Assembly (NCBI RefSeq): GCF_001905385.1 | Contig: NZ_LIPF01000009.1 | Span: 310,001-374,000 of the forward strand | Direction: 5' to 3' | Length of the DNA stretch: 64,000 nucleotides | Origin: Streptomyces sp. CB02414 | GTDB taxonomy: Bacteria > Actinomycetota > Actinomycetes > Streptomycetales > Streptomycetaceae | In this document: positions 1-8,157 of the stretch, in pieces | Numbering within the stretch: position 1 is the stretch's first letter | Layout of the letters: the number at the start of each line of letters is the position of its first letter | Notes under the pieces: model-generated | What the model was told of the DNA's origin: nothing | Database searches by the model: none | The model's input: the letters and a program-made list of their open reading frames with translations, nothing else | Made by a program: the position numbers and the translations under genes

Positions 1-550
1 CGCCGTCGGCGATCTCGCCGGTCTGCTCCAGGTTCTTCGGGCCGATCGCGGCGATGTACAGGGGGATGTGCTCGCGCTGCGGGTGCACGGTGAGCTTGAT
101 CGGCTTGCCGGGGCCGCCGGGCAGCGGCAGCGTCCAGTGCTGCCCCTCGTAGGAGAGCCGTTCCCGGGTCATCGCCTTGCGCACGATCTCGACGTACTCG
201 CGGGTGCGGGCGAGTGGCCTGTCGAACTTGACGCCGTACCAGCCCTCGGAGACCTGCGGGCCGGAGACGCCGAGGCCGAGCCGGAAGCGGCCCCTGGAGA
301 GGGAGTCCAGGGTGGCGGCCGTCATCGCGGTCATCGCGGGCTGGCGGGCCGGGATCTGGAAGATGGCCGAGCCCACGTCGATGCGCTCGGTCTGGGCGGC
401 GACCCAGGTGAGCACGGTGGCCGCGTCGGAGCCGTAGGCCTCGGCGGCCCAGCAGACGGCGTAGCCGAGCCGGTCGGCCTCCTGGGCGACGGCCAGGTTG
501 TCCGCGTCCATTCCGGCACCCCAGTAGCCGAGGTTGATCCCGAGCTGCAT
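1..550 (-). CDS. LLM-class F420-dependent oxidoreductase (3' end off window)
   Basis: The gene starts at the ATG at 550 and runs off the left edge, so about 183 N-terminal residues are visible. The product begins MQLGINLGYWGAGMD and is a luciferase-like (TIM-barrel) monooxygenase-fold protein. Family hallmarks seen are the opening beta strand, the GSAIFQIPARQPAMTA segment and the LGLGVSGPQVSEGWYG segment typical of F420-dependent actinobacterial members. Such enzymes transfer hydride between F420 and an organic substrate in the cytosol; the substrate cannot be deduced. It is divergent from the aldo/keto reductase, with about 110 bp between the two starts. Confidence 0.85.
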   Translation of the reverse strand, partial: MQLGINLGYWGAGMDADNLAVAQEADRLGYAVCWAAEAYGSDAATVLTWVAAQTERIDVGSAIFQIPARQPAMTAMTAATLDSLSRGRFRLGLGVSGPQVSEGWYGVKFDRPLARTREYVEIVRKAMTRERLSYEGQHWTLPLPGGPGKPIKLTVHPQREHIPLYIAAIGPKNLEQTGEIADG

Positions 551-662
551 GGCCGATTCCCCTTACCGATCAGTAACGTGTTCTGTGCCCCGACCTTAGC
601 GCGCGAATTCGGTTGTCCACAGGCCCCCACAGCGCAAGCCGTGGCCAGTAATGTCGGCGTTC

Positions 663-1649
663 ATGGAGCAGAGGCATCTCGGCCGCACCGGCCTGCGCGT
701 GTCCCGCATCGGTCTCGGCACCCTGACCTGGGGCCGGGACACGGACGAGCATGACGCCGCGGACCTCTTGAAGACCTTCTGGGAAGCGGGCGGGACCCTC
801 GTCGACACGGCGGACGTGTACGGGGACGGCGAGGCCGAGTACCTGCTCGGCCGGCTCATGGAGGGCCTGGTGCCGCGCCGGGACCTGGTCATCTCGACCA
901 AGGCGGGCAGCGTGCCGGATCCCGACCGCCGCTTCGACGGTTCGCGCGCCCACCTGCTCTCCGCGCTGGACGCCTCGCTGGCCCGCCTGGGCACGGACCA
1001 CGTCGACGTGTGGCACCTGCACGCCTTCGACCCGGACACTCCGCTGGAGGAGACGCTGCACGCCCTCGACGTGGCGGTGAGCAGCGGCCGCGCCCGGTAC
1101 GCGGGCGTGTCGAACTTCTGCGGCTGGCAGCTGGCGAAGGCGGCGACCTGGCAGCTCGCGGCGCCGGGCGTGCGGAACCGGCTCGCGAGCACGCAGATGG
1201 AGTACTCGCTGCTCCAGCGCGGCATCGAGCGCGAGGTTCTGCCGGCCGCCCTGGACCTGGGCATCGGGCTGCTGCCCTCCTCGCCGCTGGGCCGCGGGGT
1301 CCTCACGGGCAAGTACCGCAAGGACGCGACGCCGCCGGACTCGCGGGGCGCCTCGGAGCACCTGGCCCCCTTCGTCGCCCCTTACCTCGACGACACGGCC
1401 GGCCACATCGTGGACGCGGTGGCGACGGCTGCGGACGGGCTCGCCGTGACGCCGCTCCAGGTGGCGCTGGCGTGGGTGCGGGACCGGCCCGGTGTGGTCG
1501 CCCCGATCATCGGTGCGCGCAACGCGCGGCAGCTCACGGCGGCGTTGTCAGTGGAGACCCTTAGTCTTCCTGACGAGATCTGCCGGGCGCTCGACGACGT
1601 GTCGGCGCCCGTGCACCGCTATCCCGATCACGACTGGAGCACGCTGTGA
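663..1649 (+). CDS. Aldo/keto reductase
   Basis: A 328-residue NADPH-type aldo/keto reductase of the YajO/Tas-like group. It opens MEQRHLGRTGLRVSRIGLG, as the family normally does; the ATG at 651 would add only four non-conserved residues, so 663 is preferred. The catalytic tetrad is visible: Asp48 and Tyr53 in VDTADVYG, Lys80 in ISTKAG, and the His of WHLH near 120. The cofactor-binding part near the end reads PIIGARNARQL. No strong ribosome binding site precedes either start. Its TGA overlaps the GTG of the next gene by 4 bp, so the two are translationally coupled. The carbonyl substrate is unknown. Confidence 0.9.
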   Translation: MEQRHLGRTGLRVSRIGLGTLTWGRDTDEHDAADLLKTFWEAGGTLVDTADVYGDGEAEYLLGRLMEGLVPRRDLVISTKAGSVPDPDRRFDGSRAHLLSALDASLARLGTDHVDVWHLHAFDPDTPLEETLHALDVAVSSGRARYAGVSNFCGWQLAKAATWQLAAPGVRNRLASTQMEYSLLQRGIEREVLPAALDLGIGLLPSSPLGRGVLTGKYRKDATPPDSRGASEHLAPFVAPYLDDTAGHIVDAVATAADGLAVTPLQVALAWVRDRPGVVAPIIGARNARQLTAALSVETLSLPDEICRALDDVSAPVHRYPDHDWSTL

Positions 1650-4018
1650 GCACGGAGCCCGAGCCCACCTCCGAGGATCCCACGGCCACCGTGGACGCCG
1701 GGCCGGAGACGCCGGGCACGACGGCAGAGGCCGGGCAGGCCGGCGGCGAGAGGGCGGGTGACACGGACGCCTCCGGGGCGCCGGACGGAGCCGTGGACGG
1801 AGCGGTGGACGGAGCGGTGGCCGGCGGCGAGAGGGCGGGTGACACGGACGCCTCCGGGGCGCCGGACGGAGCCGTGGACGGAGCGGTGGACGGAGCGGTG
1901 GCCGGCGACGGGGAGGCCGCTCGGGCCTCCGAGGCCGAGGCCGAGCTTGCGGCCCAGCGGGTCGAGCGGGAACGGATCGCGCGACGGAAGGCCGAGAAGC
2001 AGGCGCCGATCGACGCCGGGGCCAAGCTCAGCGGCACGGCGGCCGACCTGCTCGCCGCCGTACGGGCCGTGGAGAGCGGCGAGAAGCCCGCGGCCACGGT
2101 CTTCGGCGAGCCCGCTCCCGCGCCGCGCCGGCCCGCCCCCGAGCCGGCGCCACGGCCCCGGCCGGTGCAGGCCGGGCAGGTCACCGGGCCCGCTGCTCCC
2201 GCGCCGGACGCCGTCCAGGCCGTGCGGCGGGTACTGGCCGAGGGCGGCGCTCCCGAGGCGCTCGCACCGCAGACCGCGGCTCTGCTCGGCGAGGGTGCGC
2301 AGGACGCGCTGCGCGCGGACCCGTGGCAGTTGCTGCGGGTCGGCGGGGTGCGGCCGGAGCAGGCCGACGGGTTCGCCCGGTCGCTGCTCGGCGCGGCGTG
2401 CGGCCCGGACGACGAGCGCCGCGGCCGTGCGGTCACCGTGTGGCTGCTGGAGCAGGCGGCCCTGGCCGGACACACGGCCCTGGAGCTGCCGCGGCTGACG
2501 GCCACGCTGGCCCAGCGAGGTGTGCCGGACCCGGACGCCGCCGTGCAGAGCACGCTCGCCGAGGGCGAGGCGCTGGCCTTCCAGGACCCGCTGGACGAGC
2601 CCGGCGTCCGCGCGGGGACCGCACCGGGCGGGGCCGGGACCGACGGCCCCGATGAGGCGGACGCACCGGACGAGGACGAGGAGCGCCCGGTCCGGGTGCT
2701 GATCGGCCTAGAGCGGTTCGCGCTCGCCGAGGAGAGCCTCGCGGACGGCCTGGCTCGGCTGGTCAACTCCGCGCCCAAGGAGGACGGTTCCGCCGCGGAC
2801 TGGGAGCGGGCCGCCGACGCGGCGCAGGGTGCCGCCGCCGACCTCGTCCGCGCCGTCGCGGGGCACGGACTGGTCCTGCACACCGGCGGCGAGGCGTCCC
2901 TGGCCGAGCCGGCCGCCCTGCTGCGCGCCGCCCATGCGCTCGGCCTGCGCTCCTGGGCCGCCGCGCCCGGTCCGCTCGGCCGCGACCGCTTCGCCGCCCA
3001 CCTGGGCGACGGCGCCCGCTCCGCACCCCACGGCCCGGAGGGCTCCGACCCCGCCGGTCCCGCCCCCGCCGTCACGGTGGCCGGGCTGCTGGCCGGCACC
3101 GAGGGGCCGGGGCGGGACGCCGACGGCGCGCTGGACCTCGATCTGCTCGTCGTGGTGGACGCGCCGCAGCTGGACGTCGAGGCCGGCGCCCTGCTGGTGG
3201 AATCCCTGCCGGACGGGGCGCGGCTGGTGCTGGCCGGCGACCCGGCGGTGCTGTGGTCCGTGGGGCCGGGACGGATCTTCGCGGACCTGCTGGCGGCGCG
3301 GGCCTGTCCGCAGATCGCCTCCCGGCTTCCGGACCCCGGCCCGCTCGGCGAACTGGTCTCCGGCATCGGCATCGGTGAACTCGGCCAGGTGGAGGCGCCC
3401 GACAAGGAGGTCGTGATCGTGCCGGTGCGGGACGCGGGCGAGGCCGTGCACCGCACCGTCCAGCTCGTCGCGGACTCCGTACCGCGTGCGATCGGCGTGC
3501 CCGCCGAGGACACGCAGGTGATCACGCCGGGCCACGGCGGCGCGGCGGGCACCCGGGCGCTCAACGCGGCACTGAAGCAACGCCTGAATCCCGGCCCCGG
3601 CCGCTTCGGCGGCTTCGACCCCGGCGACCGCGTCGTCCACTCCCCCGTGCCGGGCCGTACGCTGCCGGGCCGGGTGGTGAAGGCCGACGCCGACGGGCTG
3701 CACCTGTCGTGCGCGGGTGAGTCCGTGGTCGTACCGCAGGAGCGGGTGGAGCGGTCCGTACGGCACGGTTGGGCGCTGACGGCGCACCAGGCGGTGGGCG
3801 GGCGGTGGCCCGCGGTGGTCGTGGTCCTGCCGGGCGACGCCGTGCAGGCGCTCAGCCGCCCCTGGATCTACACGGCGTTCGGCCGGGCCGCCCGTCATCT
3901 GTCCGTGGTGCAGGGCGTTGAGCAGGCGCTGCCCCGCGCCGTGGCCGAGGTTCCGGCCAAGCCGCGCACGACCCGCCTGCCGGTGCTCCTCGCGCCGCAG
4001 GTTCCGGTGTCCGGCTGA
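1646..4018 (+). CDS. RecD2-like helicase-related protein with degenerate ATPase motifs
   Basis: A 790-residue protein starting at a GTG that overlaps the previous stop. Residues 1-95 are a low-complexity acidic/Ala/Gly stretch containing a 27-residue unit twice, followed by a charged helix and Pro-rich linker. From about residue 190 it matches the RecD2 plan: a helix-hairpin-helix-type DPWQLLRVGGVRPEQADGF, a helicase domain 1, and a C-terminal UvrD-like part with GDRVVH and HGWALTAHQAVGGRWPAVV. The P-loop position reads HTGGEASLAEPAAL (near 410) with no GKT. The Walker B position reads LLVVVDAPQLD instead of DE. I infer it no longer hydrolyses ATP and may bind DNA or a partner; the role is unknown. 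Confidence 0.8.
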   Translation: MSTEPEPTSEDPTATVDAGPETPGTTAEAGQAGGERAGDTDASGAPDGAVDGAVDGAVAGGERAGDTDASGAPDGAVDGAVDGAVAGDGEAARASEAEAELAAQRVERERIARRKAEKQAPIDAGAKLSGTAADLLAAVRAVESGEKPAATVFGEPAPAPRRPAPEPAPRPRPVQAGQVTGPAAPAPDAVQAVRRVLAEGGAPEALAPQTAALLGEGAQDALRADPWQLLRVGGVRPEQADGFARSLLGAACGPDDERRGRAVTVWLLEQAALAGHTALELPRLTATLAQRGVPDPDAAVQSTLAEGEALAFQDPLDEPGVRAGTAPGGAGTDGPDEADAPDEDEERPVRVLIGLERFALAEESLADGLARLVNSAPKEDGSAADWERAADAAQGAAADLVRAVAGHGLVLHTGGEASLAEPAALLRAAHALGLRSWAAAPGPLGRDRFAAHLGDGARSAPHGPEGSDPAGPAPAVTVAGLLAGTEGPGRDADGALDLDLLVVVDAPQLDVEAGALLVESLPDGARLVLAGDPAVLWSVGPGRIFADLLAARACPQIASRLPDPGPLGELVSGIGIGELGQVEAPDKEVVIVPVRDAGEAVHRTVQLVADSVPRAIGVPAEDTQVITPGHGGAAGTRALNAALKQRLNPGPGRFGGFDPGDRVVHSPVPGRTLPGRVVKADADGLHLSCAGESVVVPQERVERSVRHGWALTAHQAVGGRWPAVVVVLPGDAVQALSRPWIYTAFGRAARHLSVVQGVEQALPRAVAEVPAKPRTTRLPVLLAPQVPVSG
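1741..1902 (+). repeat. 81-bp in-frame tandem duplication
   Basis: Two apparently identical 81-bp copies (1741-1821 and 1822-1902) encode the 27-residue unit AGGERAGDTDASGAPDGAV followed by DGAVDGAV. Each contains its own smaller GAVDGAVDG reiteration. It lies in the disordered N-terminus of the RecD2-like protein and keeps the reading frame. Confidence 0.95.
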
Positions 4019-4037
4019 CCCGGTCGAGCGGGACGGC

Positions 4038-4074
4038 GGCGGCGGTCGACGGACATCCTCCGTCGACCGCCGCC
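4038..4074. terminator. Bidirectional terminator hairpin
   Basis: A 16-bp perfect stem (4038-4053 with 4059-4074) around a 5-nt loop CATCC sits between the convergent stops of the RecD2-like gene and the acidic protein gene. Further G/C pairing extends the stem with one bulged triplet. There is no clear T run, which is usual for Streptomyces terminators. Confidence 0.8.
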
Positions 4075-4097
4075 GTCCCGGGCCGCCCGCTCGCGGC

Positions 4098-4838
4098 TCA
4101 CGGCCCTCGGCGGTCCACCTCCAGCCGCCCGGTCTCGCCGTCCTCGTCCGTGTCGAGGTCGCCGTCCCCGTCCAGATCGGTGTCGAGTTCGTCCTCTTCG
4201 TCTTCTTCCTCTTCGTCCTCGAGGTCGTCGTCGAACTCGTCGTCGAAGACCGCGCTGACGTCGAACCGGCACACCACGCGTTGCGGGTCGACCTGTTCGA
4301 ACGGGGCTTCCAGCCACTCCCCCGGTTCCGCCGGCTCGTCCGAGGCCGTCACCCAGAGCGTGGAGTCACCTTCCTCCAGGCCGAACTCCTTGTGCCGGGA
4401 GGCGATCTCGTCCGGCTCGAACTCGCCGAACAGGAGGCCCAGCGCCCCGTGCACCGTGCCGGAGGCCGCCACGCCCTCCCCCTCGTCGTCCGCCGCCTCG
4501 ACCCGGCGTGCCTGGGCCATCAGCCGCTGCGGCTCGGCCACCGCGTAGTCACGGCGGATCAGGACGCTCAGCGCGCTCGGTTCCTCGGGTCCGTCGTACG
4601 GCGGCAGGGAGTCGTCGGCGCCGGGAATCTCGAAGGGGGTGACCTCGTCGTAACGGTCGTAGAGCAGTTCGTCGTACGCCTCCGCGGCCGCGGCCAGTTG
4701 GTTGAACGCGTCGTAGACGGCCGGGTCGTCCTCCCCCGACCGGCGTTCGACCGCGGCCAGGTGGCGGTCGAGCGCGGTCTTGACCGCCTCGGCGGCGGCG
4801 CGTACCTCGGCAGCGGTGGGCTGCGCAGCATCAGACAT
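4098..4838 (-). CDS. Hypothetical protein with very acidic C-terminus
   Basis: A 246-residue cytosolic protein beginning MSDAAQPTAAEVRAAAEAVK; the ATG at 4838 is chosen over an upstream in-frame start because the family-like helical N-terminus begins there. The N-terminal half is helical and the middle is mixed. From about residue 195 comes a long run of Asp/Glu (DDEFDDDLEDEEEEDEEDEL) with further DTDLDGDGDLDTDEDG. No enzyme motif is visible. The Asp/Glu tail could bind cations or basic proteins, but that is speculation. It is divergent from the DUF5703-like gene, with 47 bp between the starts. Confidence 0.75.
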   Translation of the reverse strand: MSDAAQPTAAEVRAAAEAVKTALDRHLAAVERRSGEDDPAVYDAFNQLAAAAEAYDELLYDRYDEVTPFEIPGADDSLPPYDGPEEPSALSVLIRRDYAVAEPQRLMAQARRVEAADDEGEGVAASGTVHGALGLLFGEFEPDEIASRHKEFGLEEGDSTLWVTASDEPAEPGEWLEAPFEQVDPQRVVCRFDVSAVFDDEFDDDLEDEEEEDEEDELDTDLDGDGDLDTDEDGETGRLEVDRRGP

Positions 4839-4885
4839 AGTGCAGACGCTATCCGTACCGGGCCCCAGCCCGCACAATAGATTCG

Positions 4886-5074
4886 ATGCCGGAATACGAA
4901 TTTGTCGACGTGTACGTGCCGCGCGGGGTTTCCCGCAAGGAGACCGCGCGTCTGCTGACCGACCACGCCGAGTACGGACACTGGGAGTTGTACCGCCTGA
5001 GCCTGCTGCGCGACGGCAGCCGCAGGGTGCGGCTGCGGCGCCGGATCATCCGCCAGGTACGCGCCACCTGGTGA
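4886..5074 (+). CDS. Small basic protein, DUF5703-like
   Basis: A 62-residue protein, MPEYEFVDVYVPRGVSRKE..., rich in Arg towards the C-terminus (RRVRLRRRIIRQVRATW). It resembles a short protein conserved in Streptomyces (DUF5703 type, from memory) with no known function. A -10-like CACAAT at 4873-4878 ends 7 nt before the ATG, suggesting a leaderless transcript. No membrane segment or Cys is present. Confidence 0.75.
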   Translation: MPEYEFVDVYVPRGVSRKETARLLTDHAEYGHWELYRLSLLRDGSRRVRLRRRIIRQVRATW

Positions 5075-5117
5075 GCCCGGTGACCGGGCTCGGCCGGGCA
5101 CGGGTGACGGAAACGGA

Positions 5118-5142
5118 GCGGGCCCCGCCGTGCGGGGCCCGC
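5118..5142. terminator. Terminator hairpin between DUF5703-like gene and chpC
   Basis: A perfect 11-bp stem GCGGGCCCCGC / GCGGGGCCCGC with loop CGT separates convergent genes. A second smaller dyad (GAGCCCGGT / ACCGGGCTC, 5073-5091) overlaps the stop codon of the preceding gene. Confidence 0.75.
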
Positions 5143-5182
5143 CGTGCGTGCGGGCCACCCGGCCCCGCGCCCACGGTTCACG

Positions 5183-5944
5183 TCACGCCGAGGCGCGCGC
5201 CTTGCGGTACAGCACCGTGCCCGCGAGCAGCGCACCCGCGCCCACCGGGAGGGCGAGGCCCAGCGGCAGGTCACTGCCGGTCTCGGCGAGCTGCGCGTCA
5301 CCCTGCGGCTGGGTGACGGTCTGGGTGTCCGGCTGGTTGCCGTCCGAGGACCCGCCGGGAGTTTCTTCGCCCGGGTCACCGGGGTTACTCGGGTCCCCAG
5401 GGTCACCCGGATCCCCAGGATCACCCGGGTTTCCAGGATCACCGGGGTCACCCGGCTCCCCGGGCGGCGTGGAGTGGTCTCCGCCACCCCCGTTGTCGCA
5501 GTCGTTGCCGGTGGTCGGGTTGAGGGCGCCGACGACGTCGACGCTGTTGCCGCACACGTTCACCGGCACGTGCACCGGCACCTGCACGGTGTTGCCGGAG
5601 CCGACGCCCGGCGAGTCGGTGGCGTGCCCGTCGGCGTGCGAGCCCCCGTGCGTGCCCGACTGGTCCTTGGAGTCCCCGTATCCGCCGGAGGCCGCCCCGC
5701 CGCCCTGGTTGGCGCACGAGTTGCCCATCGCCGGGTTGAGGATGCCGACGACGTCGACCGTGTTGCCGCAGACGTTCACCGGCACGTGCACCGGAGCCTG
5801 CACGGTGTTGCCGGACAGCACGCCGGGCGAACCCGAACTGGAGCCGTGCGCCCCCGAGTCCGCGTGGGCGGTGCCGCCCGCGGCGGCGATCACACCGGTG
5901 GCCGCCGCCATAGTCATCAGGCCCTTGCGGGTGACCTGTCGCAT
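5183..5944 (-). CDS. chpC: Long chaplin, sortase-anchored, two chaplin domains
   Basis: A 253-residue secreted surface protein. Residues 1 to about 28 form a signal peptide (MRQVTRKGLMTMAAATGVIA...AHA). Two chaplin domains follow, each with GNTVQ(A/V)PVHVPVNVCGN, a (D)VVG(I/A)LNP core and two Cys. Next is a collagen-like GDPGDPGNPG linker, then a sortase signal LAETG, a hydrophobic helix and the basic tail YRKARASA. Long chaplins are linked to peptidoglycan by sortase and help build the amyloid coat that lets aerial hyphae escape the aqueous film. AGGAA lies just upstream of the ATG. It lies downstream of chpH on the same strand with a strong terminator between them. Confidence 0.93.
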   Translation of the reverse strand: MRQVTRKGLMTMAAATGVIAAAGGTAHADSGAHGSSSGSPGVLSGNTVQAPVHVPVNVCGNTVDVVGILNPAMGNSCANQGGGAASGGYGDSKDQSGTHGGSHADGHATDSPGVGSGNTVQVPVHVPVNVCGNSVDVVGALNPTTGNDCDNGGGGDHSTPPGEPGDPGDPGNPGDPGDPGDPGDPSNPGDPGEETPGGSSDGNQPDTQTVTQPQGDAQLAETGSDLPLGLALPVGAGALLAGTVLYRKARASA

Positions 5945-6036
5945 TTCCTGAATCCCTGCCTTGCCCTAGTCCCGTGACACCGAGAATGCCGAGAATTCCG
6001 CCGTTGCCGTGTTCCCGTCCCCGAGAATCTCTCAAA

Positions 6037-6083
6037 GTCCGTCGGCCCCGGAGCGCATGGCGGGCGCTCCGGGGCCGACGGAC
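6037..6083 (-). terminator. chpH terminator, perfect 20-bp stem
   Basis: 6037-6056 and 6064-6083 are perfectly complementary over 20 bp with a 7-nt loop. The hairpin lies 29 bp past the chpH stop on the transcribed strand and ahead of chpC, so chpH should make a short abundant mRNA independent of chpC. Confidence 0.9.
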
Positions 6084-6111
6084 TCAGACCCTCACGGGGC
6101 GAGGCACAACG

Positions 6112-6345
6112 TCACTTGTTGATGCAGACGTTGCCGAAGGCGGGGTTCAGCAGGCCGATCACGGAGACCGTGTTGCCGCAGACGTTCACCGGGACGTGAA
6201 CGGGCACCTGAACGACGTTGCCGGAGAGGACGCCGGGCGAGTGCACGGCGGCACCCTGGGCACCGGAGTCGGCGACGGCCATGCCGGCACCAGCGAGAAC
6301 CAGACCACCGGTGGCGGCAGCGGCGGCGACGACCTTCTTGAGCAT
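6112..6345 (-). CDS. chpH: Short chaplin
   Basis: A 77-residue precursor: signal peptide MLKKVVAAAAATGGLVLAG..AVADS, then one chaplin domain with GNVVQVPVHVPVNVCGN, VSVIGLLNPAFGN and Cys near the C-terminus (VCINK). The two Cys are expected to form a disulphide. Short chaplins assemble into surface-active amyloid on aerial hyphae and spores and ChpE/ChpH-type members are the most conserved. The start is fixed by AGGAGG 5-6 nt upstream. Expression of chaplins depends on the ECF sigma factor BldN in studied species; I did not identify its promoter here with confidence. Confidence 0.95.
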   Translation of the reverse strand: MLKKVVAAAAATGGLVLAGAGMAVADSGAQGAAVHSPGVLSGNVVQVPVHVPVNVCGNTVSVIGLLNPAFGNVCINK

Positions 6346-6366
6346 TATTCCTCCTAGTTGGCAAAA

Positions 6367-6387
6367 GCGATCCAGGTTGCTGATCGC
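6367..6387 (-). promoter_or_regulatory. Small dyad in chpH leader
   Basis: GCGATC (6367-6372) and GATCGC (6382-6387) are complementary with a 9-nt spacer, about 22-42 nt upstream of the chpH start. It may form a leader hairpin or a protein site. Confidence 0.35.
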
Positions 6388-6501
6388 ATCACCTGTAACG
6401 AGGAGGGAGTAATGAGGCTACGAGCCTATGAGCGTATTCACCCTTCCCGGTCCCATCCCGCACGCGCGACCGAATAGACCCCGAACATTCGCGCACATCG
6501 A

Positions 6502-7827
6502 TCAGGACGCGTCGATGAAGCGGTCGAGCACCCGCACGCCGAACTGCAGTCCCTCCACCGGCACCCGCTCGTCCACCCCGTGGAACATGCCCGCGAAGTC
6601 CAGCTCGGGCGGCAGCTTGAGCGGCGCGAAACCGAAGCAGCGGATGCCGAGATCGTCGAAGGACTTGGCGTCGGTCCCGCCGGAGAGCATGTAGGGCACC
6701 GCGCGCGCGATCGGGTCCTCGGCGCGCAGGGCGGTCTGCATGGCGTCGACGAGCCGGCCGTCGAAGTCGGTCTCCAGCGCCTTGTCGGCATGCACGTCCT
6801 CGCGCCGCACGCGCGGGCCGAGGATGCGGTCGAGGTCGGCGAGGAACTCCTCCTCGTAGCCGGGCAGGAAGCGTCCGTCGACGTGCGCGGTTGCCTGCCC
6901 GGGGATGACGTTGACCTTGTAGCCGGCGCCGAGCTGGGTGGGCGCCGCCGAGTTGCGCAGGGTCGTGCCGATCATCCGGGCGATGCCGCCGAGTTTGGCG
7001 AGGGTCTCCTCCATGTTCTCGGGGTCGAGTTCGGTGCCGAGCGCGTCGGACAGTTCGTCGAGGAAGGCCCGTACGGTCTTGGTGACCCGGACCGGCCACT
7101 TGTGCCGGCCGAGCCGCGCCACGGCCTCGCAGAGCTCCGTGATCGCGTTGTCGTCGTTGGTCATCGAGCCGTGGCCGGCCGTGCCGTCGACGGTGAGCCG
7201 CATCCAGTGCATGCCCTTCTCGGCGGTCTCGACGAGGTAGAGCCGCAGCTTCTCGTTGACGGTGAACGAGAAGCCGCCGACCTCGCCGATCGCCTCGCTG
7301 ACGCCCTCGAACAGCTCCGGGTGCTCGCGCACCAGGTGCTTGGCGCCGTAGGTCCCGCCGGCCTCCTCGTCGGCGAGGAACGCGAGCACGATGTCGCGCG
7401 GGGGCTTGCGTCCGGTGCGCAGCCGGTCGCGGACGACCGCGAGGGTCATCGCGTCCATGTCCTTCATGTCGACGGCCCCGCGCCCCCACACGCACCCGTC
7501 GGCGATCTCACCGGAGAACGGGTGGTGGGTCCAGTCGTCCGCGTTGGCCGGGACGACGTCGGTGTGGCCGTGGATGAGCAGCGCGGGCCGGGACGGGTCC
7601 TCGCCCTCGATGCGGGCCACCGTGGAGGCTCGGCCGGGGTGCGATTCGAAGATCTGCGGTTCGAGCCCCACCTCGGCGAGCTTCTCGGCGACGTACTCGG
7701 CCGCCTTGCGCTCGCCTGGACCCGAGTGGTCGCCGTAGTTGCTGGTGTCGATCCGGATCAGCTCGCGGCAGAGGTCGACGACCTCGTCCTCGCCGGTGAC
7801 GCTCCTGGCCGTGCCCGAGTCGCTCAC
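6502..7827 (-). CDS. M20 family metallopeptidase (dipeptidase/acylase type)
   Basis: A 441-residue zinc peptidase of the M20/ArgE-DapE group, cytosolic. Metal and catalytic motifs are all present: HGHTDVVP (His88, Asp90), bridging Asp120 in GRGAVDMKD, the catalytic Glu pair in LADEEAGG (154/155), and the late His in FHGVDERVP. The dimerisation lid lies between. Start is a GTG at 7827 preceded by GGGAGGAAG. Members remove acyl groups or N-terminal residues from peptides or amino acids; the natural substrate is not predictable. It is monocistronic. Confidence 0.92.
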   Translation of the reverse strand: MSDSGTARSVTGEDEVVDLCRELIRIDTSNYGDHSGPGERKAAEYVAEKLAEVGLEPQIFESHPGRASTVARIEGEDPSRPALLIHGHTDVVPANADDWTHHPFSGEIADGCVWGRGAVDMKDMDAMTLAVVRDRLRTGRKPPRDIVLAFLADEEAGGTYGAKHLVREHPELFEGVSEAIGEVGGFSFTVNEKLRLYLVETAEKGMHWMRLTVDGTAGHGSMTNDDNAITELCEAVARLGRHKWPVRVTKTVRAFLDELSDALGTELDPENMEETLAKLGGIARMIGTTLRNSAAPTQLGAGYKVNVIPGQATAHVDGRFLPGYEEEFLADLDRILGPRVRREDVHADKALETDFDGRLVDAMQTALRAEDPIARAVPYMLSGGTDAKSFDDLGIRCFGFAPLKLPPELDFAGMFHGVDERVPVEGLQFGVRVLDRFIDAS

Positions 7828-8000
7828 GTGCTTCCTCCCGCGGTCGCTGCTGAAGTCACTGCTGCTGTCAGTGCTGGTCGGTCCCCCTCATCCTCCCCCT
7901 CCCGCCGTCCGCGCCCAAGGAGGGGGTGATCGGCCACCCCGGAAAGCCTGGTAATGTTTACGTCGTCGCCGCGGGAAACGAACCGCACGACAGACACCTT

Positions 8001-8088
8001 GTCCGGGTGGCGGAATGGCAGACGCGCTAGCTTGAGGTGCTAGTGCCCTTTATCGGGCGTGGGGGTTCAAGTCCCCCCTCGGACACCA
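8001..8088 (+). tRNA. tRNA-Leu (anticodon GAG), CCA encoded
   Basis: Acceptor stem GTCCGGG pairs with CTCGGAC (one G-T). The anticodon stem CTAGC/GCTAG encloses the loop TTGAGGT, giving anticodon GAG. A class II variable arm (GTGCCCTTTATCGGGCGT region) and T arm GGGGGTTCAAGTCCCCC follow. The discriminator A and CCA are encoded (8085-8088). It reads CUC/CUU leucine codons. No integrase gene or repeated 3' end is present nearby. Confidence 0.97.
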
Positions 8089-8157
8089 GTTGAGACCCCT
8101 GCCGAGCAGGGGTCTTCTGCTTTCCCGGCGATGCGCGCAGCGGGCACAATGGCCGCC

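Noticed and set aside
1561-3564. Long minus-strand frame opposite the RecD2-like gene
   Set aside because: Ser/Ala/Pro-rich composition without motifs; a shadow of GC-rich third positions. The plus frame has recognisable domains.
5440-6260. Recurrent chaplin sequence as a CRISPR-like or DNA repeat
   Set aside because: The similarity is protein-driven (three chaplin domains), with uneven spacing.
6346-6460. BldN-dependent promoter of chpH
   Set aside because: Plausible from biology, but I could not place -35/-10 elements confidently by eye.
8001-8088. tRNA-Leu as an integration (att) site
   Set aside because: No integrase, no repeated tRNA 3' end and no foreign-looking DNA on either side.
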